Assembly (NCBI GenBank): GCA_051252075.1
Contig: JBPOFU010000064.1
Location: 1-15,919, forward strand
Origin: Oceanococcus sp051252075
GTDB lineage: Bacteria > Pseudomonadota > Gammaproteobacteria > Nevskiales > Oceanococcaceae
Direction: 5' to 3'
DNA length: 15,919 nt
The stretch's first letter is position 1; the number at the start of each line of letters is the position of its first letter. Of this stretch, positions 1 to 6,158 are shown in pieces. The notes beneath the pieces were generated by a model. It was given only the letters and a program-made list of their open reading frames with translations. It had not been told where the DNA came from and did no database searches. The translations under genes and the position numbers were made by a program.

Positions 1-11
1 GTCCTTCTCCT
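1..11 (-). promoter_or_regulatory. Probable ribosome binding site for a gene beyond the left edge
   Basis: Read on the minus strand, the 11 bases directly after the hydrolase stop codon are AGGAGAAGGAC, and the stop-codon context gives TAAAGGAGAAGGAC. AGGAG is a strong Shine-Dalgarno core at the distance expected for a start codon just outside the window. I infer that another co-directional gene follows the hydrolase and that the catabolic operon continues to the left. The start codon itself is not visible. Confidence 0.55.
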
Positions 12-935
12 TTAATTCGGTTCATCGGCCCACTGGCCAATGCGTGCGAACAGTTGCTGGCGAGAAGCAAACAGGAATTGACTGTGACCTGTTTGCGGCA
101 AGACCATAAGCTCGACCTGCTTACTGTTCTGAAACATCTGATGGACATTATCCGGTGCTTTGACCAAATCCTTATCACCCAAAGCGACTAATACAGGCAC
201 ATCAATCTCTGTGGCCAGCTCATCCCAGTGATGCGGCAACATCGACATGAAGGCCGGCACCGCTAACAAATGCGTGGATACGGCTTTGATTCCCACGATC
301 CCCGCCTTGTCGGCGGTACTGCCGCCATAGATACCGCCGCCCCCGCCGCCGCCTTTAATAAGCGGGTAACCGACCCGAAAGAATTTACGTGCCAGTTCTT
401 CGCATTGTGCATTGAGCGCTGGGCGGTCCTCTAGCAGGTCCAACACTTTGGGGTGTAAATACTGCGGCAAGCCTTCGAAACCAAAACCCAGCAACACGAT
501 GGCATCGTGACTGCGATGTTTTGATTGCTGTATCAAGGTCACCATGGCACCCATGGAATGCCCAACGCCGACGGTACGGCAACCTTTCAACAAGGACTCT
601 TGCTGCAACAGCACGCTCAAAGCATTCGCATGCGCCTGCGCCAACAAAGCGGGGTTGAGCAAGAAACCGTCATCAGGCCTATCACTGTCACCAACACCTG
701 GGTGGTCTACCAATACACAGGTGTAACCTTGGGCGCACATCGCTTGCGTAAAGCTAAAGCTGCGGTCACCTTCGACCGGTAAATCGTAGAACTGGCGCAG
801 CATGCCGCCGCCGGGCAGGCACACCAACGCTACATTACGGTCATTCGCGGTTGCAGGATGAATCTCCACCGCCACATGCAAATCCGCACAATTGCCCACC
901 GACAAGCCGGTGGGCACGCGCACCACTTTTGCCAT
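12..935 (-). CDS. Alpha/beta-hydrolase with a poly-glycine loop
   Basis: A 307-residue alpha/beta-hydrolase-fold protein, probably a cytoplasmic esterase or thioesterase-like hydrolase; the substrate is unknown. The nucleophile elbow GHSMG is at 125-129 (Ser127). An oxyanion-type LPGGGM lies at 40-45. The acid is probably Asp254 or Asp256 in ALGDKDLV, and His284 sits in QTGHSQF, giving a complete Ser-Asp-His triad in the usual order. No signal peptide is evident. Its ATG overlaps the TAA of the upstream thiolase-like gene by one base (TAATG), so translational coupling is likely. It is the third gene of a tight DUF35 / thiolase-fold / hydrolase unit. This suggests it works on a CoA ester or acyl product of the aldolase, but that is inference. 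Residues 195-201 are seven consecutive glycines, just before the likely C-terminal lid-to-core transition. Confidence 0.9.
   Translation of the reverse strand: MAKVVRVPTGLSVGNCADLHVAVEIHPATANDRNVALVCLPGGGMLRQFYDLPVEGDRSFSFTQAMCAQGYTCVLVDHPGVGDSDRPDDGFLLNPALLAQAHANALSVLLQQESLLKGCRTVGVGHSMGAMVTLIQQSKHRSHDAIVLLGFGFEGLPQYLHPKVLDLLEDRPALNAQCEELARKFFRVGYPLIKGGGGGGGIYGGSTADKAGIVGIKAVSTHLLAVPAFMSMLPHHWDELATEIDVPVLVALGDKDLVKAPDNVHQMFQNSKQVELMVLPQTGHSQFLFASRQQLFARIGQWADEPN
333..353 (-). repeat. GGN codon run encoding seven glycines
   Basis: Seven consecutive glycine codons (mostly GGC, one GGG, one GGT) form a short trinucleotide-like tract inside the hydrolase gene. The tract keeps frame, and the catalytic His lies downstream in the same frame, so it is not a frameshift artefact. 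Such runs can slip by whole codons, changing loop length without breaking the protein. Confidence 0.8.
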
Positions 936-2107
936 TAAGCGTCGCGGCTCAGTACCGCTGCCGACATGCCTGAGGACACCAGTACGTTGTTGACATCGGC
1001 CACTTGATTGACCGATTCACCACGTACCTGACGTACCGCCTCGGCAATATTGTTCATGCCGTGGATATAGGCCTCACCGATCAAACCACCATTGGTGTTG
1101 ATAGGAATGCTGCCATCCACCTCACAGTGACCATCTTTGAAGAAATCACGCGCTTCACCGCGGCCACAAAAGCCGAAGGCTTCCAACTGTTTGAACACTT
1201 GCGGGGTAAAGGCGTCGTACAACAGCGCAGCCTGAAAGTCGCTAGGTGTCAGACCTGCCTGTTCATACAGCGCCTTCGCGGTACCTTCAGATTCCGGCAT
1301 CACCGACAGGTCTTGATCGTGGTAGTAATTCGAGATGACTTCCACGTTATACGGTATGCATTGCACCGCATTGGGCAGACGCACCGCTGGCTTGGCGTTA
1401 TCACGCGCTCTATCCAAGCTCGTTACAACAATAGCCACGCCGCCATCTGATTCTTGACAGCAATCCAACAAGCGCAAAGTCGGCTCAACCACCCACTTGG
1501 AATTTTGATGATCTTCCAATGTGATCGGTTTTTGATAAAACCAGGCATTCGGATTGTTCGCCGCATGCTTACGCTGCAGCACTGACACCATGCCAAAATC
1601 TTCGTTGGTGACGCCGTATTTTTGCATGTAACGCTGGGCATTGAGTGATTCCCAGGTTGCTGGTGTTTGCGCGCCATACGGCATGCAGTACAACAAAGAT
1701 CCCGTGCCGTTCCCTGGCTGGAAAGCGGCTTGCTGGGTGTGCGGCTGACCAAAGCGATATTGCGAGCGCTCGTTCATGGCACGCCAAATCAGCACGGTTT
1801 TACACAAACCGGCATTAACCATAGCCATCGCTTGATACAACGTTGCAACCGCAGCAGCACCACCACCAGGAATCCGTGTGGTGTAGTTCAGTTGTTTTAC
1901 GCCAAGACAGCGCGACAAATGGATTTCATCCGAGCCATCCAAAGTAAAGGTGATCATGCCGTCGACTTCGGAAGGATCAATGCCTGCATCATCCAAAGCT
2001 GATTTCGAGCATTCGGCTGCCAGTTGCAACTCACTGCGGCCGGAGGCTTTGGAAAATTCGGTTTGACCAATACCGGCAATCGCCGCTTCAGTAAAAGAAC
2101 GACTCAT
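935..2107 (-). CDS. Thiolase-fold acyl-CoA retro-aldolase-like protein (Ltp2/SCPx-thiolase family)
   Basis: A 390-residue protein of the lipid-transfer/SCP-x thiolase superfamily. It is recognisable from AAIAGIGQTEFSK at 8-20, YDAFTP at 297-302 and NTNGGLIGEAYIHG at 337-350. Canonical thiolases carry a nucleophilic Cys near residue 85-90; here that stretch is PGGGAAAVATL (80-90), with no Cys. In place of the GHP histidine there is Tyr347. Tyr297 and Tyr347 are 50 residues apart, matching, from memory, the catalytic Tyr294/Tyr344 pair of the actinobacterial steroid aldolase Ltp2. I therefore infer a retro-aldolase that cleaves a beta-hydroxyacyl-CoA side chain rather than a thiolase. The preceding DUF35 gene overlaps it by ATGA, and Ltp2-type aldolases need a DUF35 partner. 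An AGGAG Shine-Dalgarno lies 7 nt before the ATG. It could still be a general acetyl-CoA acetyltransferase-like protein of unknown substrate. Confidence 0.88.
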   Translation of the reverse strand: MSRSFTEAAIAGIGQTEFSKASGRSELQLAAECSKSALDDAGIDPSEVDGMITFTLDGSDEIHLSRCLGVKQLNYTTRIPGGGAAAVATLYQAMAMVNAGLCKTVLIWRAMNERSQYRFGQPHTQQAAFQPGNGTGSLLYCMPYGAQTPATWESLNAQRYMQKYGVTNEDFGMVSVLQRKHAANNPNAWFYQKPITLEDHQNSKWVVEPTLRLLDCCQESDGGVAIVVTSLDRARDNAKPAVRLPNAVQCIPYNVEVISNYYHDQDLSVMPESEGTAKALYEQAGLTPSDFQAALLYDAFTPQVFKQLEAFGFCGRGEARDFFKDGHCEVDGSIPINTNGGLIGEAYIHGMNNIAEAVRQVRGESVNQVADVNNVLVSSGMSAAVLSRDA

Positions 2108-2538
2108 GCGGATTCTCCTGCGGGGCGGAACACCGGCACTTTTGCTTTGCCCATGGTGTCAGCAAAAAAAACTTCGACGGGCATGTCAGCTTTTACATCT
2201 TCAAAAGCAATGCCTTCCAGGTTACTCACGAAGCGAAACCCCTCTTCAAGCTCCACAACAACTACGGTAGGCAACTCTTTGAAACCAAAAGGCATTGGGT
2301 GGCGAGGTCTAATCCAGCTCACGACCTTGGCCTTGCCTGACAACTCAACAATGTTGGTGTTTAAGCTGTGACACTGCGGGCACATGGGGCGCGGTGGAAA
2401 ACGGTAGTGACCACAGTCGCCGCACTGCTGCCCGACGAACTTATCTTCCTTGGCCGCATCCCAGAAAAACTGATTATCCGGCATGGCTATTGGCGCCAAA
2501 CGTGTGGGCTTAGGGGCTTGTTGTTCTTTGTCTGTCAT
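2104..2538 (-). CDS. DUF35 zinc-ribbon / OB-fold acyl-CoA-binding protein
   Basis: A 144-residue protein with the complete DUF35 layout. An N-terminal helix (NQFFWDAAKEDKF, 22-34) is followed by a rubredoxin-like zinc ribbon with Cys39, Cys42, Cys53 and Cys56. An OB-fold follows from about 66 to 136, containing SWIRPRHPM and TVVVVELEEGFRF. Proteins of this family bind acyl-CoA and form complexes with thiolase-fold partners, for example the DUF35 domain of ChsH2 with Ltp2. Here the gene directly precedes the thiolase-fold gene with a 4-bp ATGA overlap, supporting a 1:1 complex. No MaoC-type hydratase domain is fused or adjacent in the window. The start is an ATG with only a weak purine stretch (AAAAGAG) about 9-13 nt upstream. 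Confidence 0.9.
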   Translation of the reverse strand: MTDKEQQAPKPTRLAPIAMPDNQFFWDAAKEDKFVGQQCGDCGHYRFPPRPMCPQCHSLNTNIVELSGKAKVVSWIRPRHPMPFGFKELPTVVVVELEEGFRFVSNLEGIAFEDVKADMPVEVFFADTMGKAKVPVFRPAGESA

Positions 2539-2605
2539 GTTTACTGACTCTTTTCTATAAATGCGAACGTCGACTTAGGTAGTGAGGAGCTTCGTATCTT
2601 CCCAG

Positions 2606-2631
2606 CCGCCATCGATTCACACCGCTGGCGG
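2606..2631. repeat. Small hairpin upstream of the DUF35 gene
   Basis: CCGCCA at 2606-2611 can pair with TGGCGG at 2626-2631 across a 14-nt loop. The loop-proximal part also contains the quasi-palindrome ACCGCTGGCGGT. It lies in the 5' leader of the DUF35 gene (minus strand), between the long inverted repeat and the start codon. A stem this short can occur by chance. Confidence 0.35.
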
Positions 2632-2666
2632 TTTATTCATCAGGCCTTCTAACAACTGCTGAACGA

Positions 2667-2772
2667 AAGAGTGGTGATCTGCTTGTCAGAACCTTGGGGA
2701 GGCCTGGACGGCCGACCAAGAGCGATCCACGGATGGATACCAGCGTGTTCTGACAAGTTGATCGCCACTCTT
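2667..2772. repeat. 106-bp near-perfect inverted repeat with two internal hairpins
   Basis: Two 26-nt arms, 2667-2692 and 2747-2772, are reverse complements at 23 of 26 positions. Both begin and end with AAGAGTGG/CCACTCTT and CTTGTCAGAAC/GTTCTGACAAG. The 54-nt centre is itself structured. CTTGG (2693-2697) pairs with CCAAG (2716-2720) around a GGCC/GGCC step (2701-2704, 2710-2713). ATCCA (2725-2729) pairs with TGGAT (2734-2738) around the tetraloop CGGA. The whole element can fold as a three-way junction. It sits between the CoA-transferase and DUF35 genes. In plus-strand RNA one of the three arm mismatches becomes a U-G wobble. It could be a MITE-like insertion, an intercistronic processing or attenuation element, or an antisense RNA. 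Confidence 0.8.
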
Positions 2773-2803
2773 GCCGCAATTCAAAAACGACTGCCGATCA
2801 GCA

Positions 2804-5272
2804 TTAGCCTGCAGGCCGTGGCGGCATACGCGGCATACCGACGTAACCGATGGCGAACTGCTCTTCCATGGTGTTCATCTCTTCCTCGGAATAACCCATG
2901 CCACTTAAAATTTCCTTGGTGTGCTCACCTACCAACAATGGGCGCACACCCGGCGCTCCAGGCGTTTCTGATAAATCCACAGGCATGCCTATTTGATCCA
3001 GCTGACCGACATGAGGGTGGTCATAACGCACGGTCCAGCCACGTTTTTGCATCTCTGGGTCATCGTGCAGCTTGAGCCCGAAGTCGTCCGACTCAATTTC
3101 TACAGGCACACCCGCCGCATCCAAGGCTGCAAACCAATCCGCTGCCGATTTTTCCGCGAATTTAGCCGCCAACAACTCGCACAAGGCCTCATCGTTGGCA
3201 TGACGAGCGTCCGCATCGGCAAAGCGTGGATCGGTAACCAACTCCGGCACACCCGCCACACTAAACAGCTCATCCCAATGCTCTTGATTGGCACAAACCA
3301 CACACAACCATCCGTCCGCTGCTTGATACAAACGATGTCCGGCTGAGTAGCCGTATTGCATACCATCCAGTTTCGGCCGCTCAAAGCCTGTGCCATCGGG
3401 GCGGGCAACGGCATACGAGGTATTCAGCAAACCGGCATTAACAATGGAGGTGTCTACAAACTGGCCTTCACCTGTGCGATCACGGTTGTACAGCGCCTGC
3501 ATAACCGCGATAGCCGAAAGATAGCCATTACCGGTATCACCCATGGAGGTTAGGCTCCACATCGGCTTACCACCGCGGTACATGCCGCCGTCTTCGTACT
3601 GAACGCCGGTCAAGCACGCCCCTGTTTGATCGTTACCAGGAAGTTTTTCACGCTCACCGGTTTCAAAACCACGGGTGTGGCAGTACACCAAGCCCGGATT
3701 GATTTGTTTCAGACTGTCGTAATCGATTTTCAAACGCTGGGCGGCGTCGTAGCGCATATTGTGATGCACCACATCAACATCTTTCACCAAATCCAAGAAG
3801 ATCTTCATGGACCGCGGATCTTTCAGATTCAGCGTTAGGCTCTTCTTGCCGCGATTGGACATATAGGCGATATGCACCTGATGCCAGAACATGTCGTACA
3901 GGCCGTTGATCTTGATCACTTCGGCGCCTAGATCCGACAACAATTGGCAACCAAAGGGACCCGCAATCGCCAAGCCCATATCCAACACTTTGATACCTTC
4001 CAAAGGTTTCTTCATTTGCCCTGTGCCCGCTTGCGGCGCTGGCGCTGCTTTGGCGGCTTGAGCTTCGGCTTTCACTTCTTCCGTATTGGCTCCCAATGCA
4101 ACCGGCGGCGCACCCACTTGCGTGGGATTAGCGCTCATTTTGTAGCTCAAGCCCAACTGGCGAATGGTGCCTAGCTCGGGATCGTTAACCTCAGCAACAC
4201 AACCATCTTTCAGAAACAGAGGATCAGCCAAGGATTCTTCGGTGGAGCGGATGGTTTGCATGGTCATTTGACCTTTTGCAGCGGCATCCACCCATTGTTG
4301 AGCTGGGAATTTCTTCACCCGCTCCATTAATTGTTCTTGATATTCAGTGAGAACAAAAAGTTCTTCTGGCCCCGTGCCAAAACGATCCGGGTCGTTTTGC
4401 GCTTTCAAATCAGGGTTGGCGTTCAGTTCGTCGCCTTCGGATGCCTGAATGATGAAGCGTGGGTTCGGTACCCAATTGTGTATCCATTTACCGTCTGCCG
4501 CTTGGTAGTGCCCTTTGGGCGACTTACTGCCCAATATCCAGGAATCAAAGCCGGGGAAATCGACTTTTTCACCACGCATCCAAGCCCAACCACCGCCTTG
4601 CATGGCGCCTTGCAACAAAGATGTTTCTACCCATTGGCCGCGACCAGTGGTTAAGCGCGCCAATATGGCAGCATTGATTCCCACGGACGCGGAATAAAAC
4701 GCACCCAAGCTGGGCCAATACGATGCAGCAAACAACGGCCCTTCACGATCAGCCCCTTGCAGCCATTCATTTGGCACTTCGAAATCTTCAAACGGGTCCG
4801 GACGACCGGCCATGTGATTCAAGGCACCCTCTGGTCGACCACGCTGCTCCCAATGCAAGCCGGTGCGAGCTGCAACCAAGGCATCGTAAGCAGGACGCTG
4901 TTCATCCGAGGTTCCGCGGCCGTAGCCAGTAATGGAGCAATACACCAAACGCGGATTGATCGCTTTGCAGCTGTCGTAATCAATGCCCAAACGCGTGGTC
5001 ACGCCAGGGGTAAAGGATTCAACCAAAACATCAGCGGTTTTCACCAAGGCTAAAAAATCCTCTTTATCGGCCGCGTTCTTTAGATCCAGCACCGCGCTGC
5101 GCTTGCCGCGCTGCCAAACTTTGTAACCCAACTGAGTGCGGTAAGGATCGCCACCGGGTGGTTCAATCTTGACGACGTCCGCGCCATGATCTGCCATTTG
5201 CATTGTGGTCATGGGTCCAGACACGCCCCATGAAAGATCGAGGACTTTTAAACCCGCCAGTACTCCAGCCAT
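2804..5272 (-). CDS. Tandem type III (CaiB/BaiF) CoA-transferase, two fused domains
   Basis: An 822-residue protein with two complete family III CoA-transferase domains, about 1-395 and 422-822, joined by an Ala/Pro-rich linker (397-420). Each repeat has the N-terminal signature (GLKVLDLSWGVSGP at 7-20; GIKVLDMGLAIAGP at 426-439), the GADVVKIE/GAEVIKI strand and the TGRGQ/TGEGQ motif (209-213, 600-604). Single-domain members are about 400 residues and work as interlocked dimers, so this is probably a single-chain dimer. The catalytic Asp that forms the acyl anhydride in formyl-CoA transferase is present in the C-terminal half (GDTGNG, Asp579). It is Ser188 (PSLGA) in the N-terminal half, at the identical 22-residue distance from the TGxGQ glycine, so only one site should be active. 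AAGGTGAG four to five bases before the ATG is a good Shine-Dalgarno. Likely cytoplasmic; the acyl substrate is unknown. Confidence 0.92.
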   Translation of the reverse strand: MAGVLAGLKVLDLSWGVSGPMTTMQMADHGADVVKIEPPGGDPYRTQLGYKVWQRGKRSAVLDLKNAADKEDFLALVKTADVLVESFTPGVTTRLGIDYDSCKAINPRLVYCSITGYGRGTSDEQRPAYDALVAARTGLHWEQRGRPEGALNHMAGRPDPFEDFEVPNEWLQGADREGPLFAASYWPSLGAFYSASVGINAAILARLTTGRGQWVETSLLQGAMQGGGWAWMRGEKVDFPGFDSWILGSKSPKGHYQAADGKWIHNWVPNPRFIIQASEGDELNANPDLKAQNDPDRFGTGPEELFVLTEYQEQLMERVKKFPAQQWVDAAAKGQMTMQTIRSTEESLADPLFLKDGCVAEVNDPELGTIRQLGLSYKMSANPTQVGAPPVALGANTEEVKAEAQAAKAAPAPQAGTGQMKKPLEGIKVLDMGLAIAGPFGCQLLSDLGAEVIKINGLYDMFWHQVHIAYMSNRGKKSLTLNLKDPRSMKIFLDLVKDVDVVHHNMRYDAAQRLKIDYDSLKQINPGLVYCHTRGFETGEREKLPGNDQTGACLTGVQYEDGGMYRGGKPMWSLTSMGDTGNGYLSAIAVMQALYNRDRTGEGQFVDTSIVNAGLLNTSYAVARPDGTGFERPKLDGMQYGYSAGHRLYQAADGWLCVVCANQEHWDELFSVAGVPELVTDPRFADADARHANDEALCELLAAKFAEKSAADWFAALDAAGVPVEIESDDFGLKLHDDPEMQKRGWTVRYDHPHVGQLDQIGMPVDLSETPGAPGVRPLLVGEHTKEILSGMGYSEEEMNTMEEQFAIGYVGMPRMPPRPAG

Positions 5273-5399
5273 AACTCACCTTTTCTATATCGGGCCAAGC
5301 TAAGGCATGGCCACTTTGGTATGTGTATGGTTAAAAATGTAGTGCGGGCGCGGCAAAGGCTCCTGACACATTTGGATTAGCAGGGGAGAAAAGCGCCAC

Positions 5400-5419
5400 C
5401 AGCGCGCTGTTTCGCGCTG
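5400..5419 (-). terminator. Possible weak terminator after the small GGDEF gene
   Basis: CAGCGCG (5400-5406) and CGCGCTG (5413-5419) form a 7-bp GC-rich stem with a 6-nt loop. On the minus strand a TTTT run follows about 7 nt after the stem, further than in a typical intrinsic terminator. It lies in the 219-bp gap between the GGDEF stop and the CoA-transferase start, so it may separate the two units. A second imperfect 10-bp pairing (5442-5451 with 5491-5500) overlaps the GGDEF stop codon. Confidence 0.35.
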
Positions 5420-5491
5420 TGAATAACCACGCTTTAAGGCACATCACTCAGATTGGCAGGCGTTTATCTTCACAACGCGCGGATCGCACAC

Positions 5492-6055
5492 TCAGTGATG
5501 GGAACCGCACACCTGCCCTGGCCCTAAGTCGCGGGCACGCTCTAAAGCCTCATCACCACGCATCAGCAAGCTGCTGGCAAAGTGGCTAGGGCCCGGCGTT
5601 TCAGCAACCGCACCAATATTCACGGTAAGCACATCGCCCACTCGCTCAGATAATCTGATGTTGAGTGCGGGTATATTTTCAGCCAGACGATTGGCCACCT
5701 CACGCGCACCCTCCTCATCAGCATCCGTAAGCACCGCGGCAATTTCATCCAAACGAATACGTGCGGCGAAATCGGCTCGTCGGAAACACGCGTGGCTGAT
5801 TTCTTGACCAATCGCAGCCAAAGCCAAACGAACATCTTGCTTGGAATGCTCCGCGCGAAAGCGCCGGTAGTCACATAGTTGGATCATCAGTAAACCTAAA
5901 GGTCTATGCTGAAGGCGAGATTTTTCCCACTGCTCATCCAGACGCATACGGAATAAGGGGCGCGTAGCCAAACCGGTTAAAGGATCAAACTCACGCAACT
6001 CCGCGGTGGGATCTACCCTTCGCCGCCCACAACCAATGCTTTGTAAATTTTGCAT
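5492..6055 (-). CDS. Small degenerate GGDEF-domain protein
   Basis: A 187-residue, essentially single-domain GGDEF protein with no membrane segment or sensor domain. The domain start DPLTGLATRPLF is at 24-35. The signature loop is RLDEI (101-105) instead of GGDEF: both glycines are lost while Asp-Glu remain. The metal-binding strand, normally ending in DxDxFK, reads IQLCDYRRF (58-66), so the first metal Asp is also missing. The C-terminal part (VLTVNIGAV at 142-150, then RGDEALERAR) fits the remaining fold. It is therefore unlikely to make c-di-GMP. It could bind nucleotide, act as an adaptor, or have lost function. Translation should be efficient: AGGAGGTG lies four bases before the ATG. Nearby genes encode a REC-EAL phosphodiesterase and a GAF-GGEEF cyclase, which are plausible functional partners. 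Confidence 0.85.
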   Translation of the reverse strand: MQNLQSIGCGRRRVDPTAELREFDPLTGLATRPLFRMRLDEQWEKSRLQHRPLGLLMIQLCDYRRFRAEHSKQDVRLALAAIGQEISHACFRRADFAARIRLDEIAAVLTDADEEGAREVANRLAENIPALNIRLSERVGDVLTVNIGAVAETPGPSHFASSLLMRGDEALERARDLGPGQVCGSHH

Positions 6056-6059
6056 GGGA

Positions 6060-6067
6060 CACCTCCT
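6060..6067 (-). promoter_or_regulatory. Near-perfect Shine-Dalgarno of the degenerate GGDEF gene
   Basis: Read on the minus strand, AGGAGGTG is followed by TCCC and the ATG at 6055. This is the strongest ribosome binding site in the window and fixes the start of the small GGDEF gene. Confidence 0.8.
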
Positions 6068-6074
6068 GAACTCT

Positions 6075-6109
6075 GAGCTTACGCTCTATCCATTCACAGC
6101 GGGAATGGA
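6075..6109 (-). promoter_or_regulatory. Two hairpins in the leader of the degenerate GGDEF gene
   Basis: TCCATTC (6089-6095) pairs perfectly with GAATGGA (6103-6109) across a 7-nt loop. Next to it GAGC (6075-6078) and GCTC (6083-6086) form a 4-bp stem with the tetraloop TTAC. Both lie just upstream of the Shine-Dalgarno on the minus strand, in the likely 5' leader. They may shape translation or be the remnant of an operator. No known riboswitch consensus was recognised. Confidence 0.4.
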
Positions 6110-6127
6110 CTCTGATTTACTCTATGC

Positions 6128-6158
6128 AAAATGGAAGCCACGGAATAGGCCCCATTTT
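6128..6158 (-). terminator. Intrinsic-terminator-like hairpin overlapping the methyltransferase stop codon
   Basis: AAAATGG (6128-6134) pairs with CCATTTT (6152-6158), and GCC (6137-6139) with GGC (6148-6150), around an 8-nt loop. In the minus-strand transcript this gives an A-tract, a GC core and a U-tract ending in UUUU, the layout of a bidirectional rho-independent terminator. It starts inside the methyltransferase stop codon (6157-6159) and would separate the methyltransferase unit from the GGDEF gene. Confidence 0.5.

Noticed and set aside
1004..1450. Plus-strand open frame opposite the thiolase-fold gene
   Set aside because: It lies opposite the conserved YDAFTP and GEAYIHG motifs, has no protein-family features and no ribosome binding site context.
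2667..2772. tRNA-like cloverleaf or integron attC site in the structured inverted repeat
   Set aside because: There is no acceptor or T-loop consensus for a tRNA, and no convincing paired RYYYAAC/GTTRRRY core sites at the ends for an attC. The fold is better described as a long stem with two side hairpins.
2671..3075. Plus-strand open frame of 134 codons across the inverted repeat and the end of the CoA-transferase gene
   Set aside because: Most of it is antisense to a well-supported CoA-transferase domain, it has no recognisable motif or good ribosome binding site, and its start falls inside the repeat arm.
5492..6055. Small GGDEF gene as a frameshifted fragment of a larger cyclase
   Set aside because: The domain is complete from the DxLTGL start to the C-terminal helix, and the start codon has a near-perfect Shine-Dalgarno, so it is an intact small gene with a degenerate active site.
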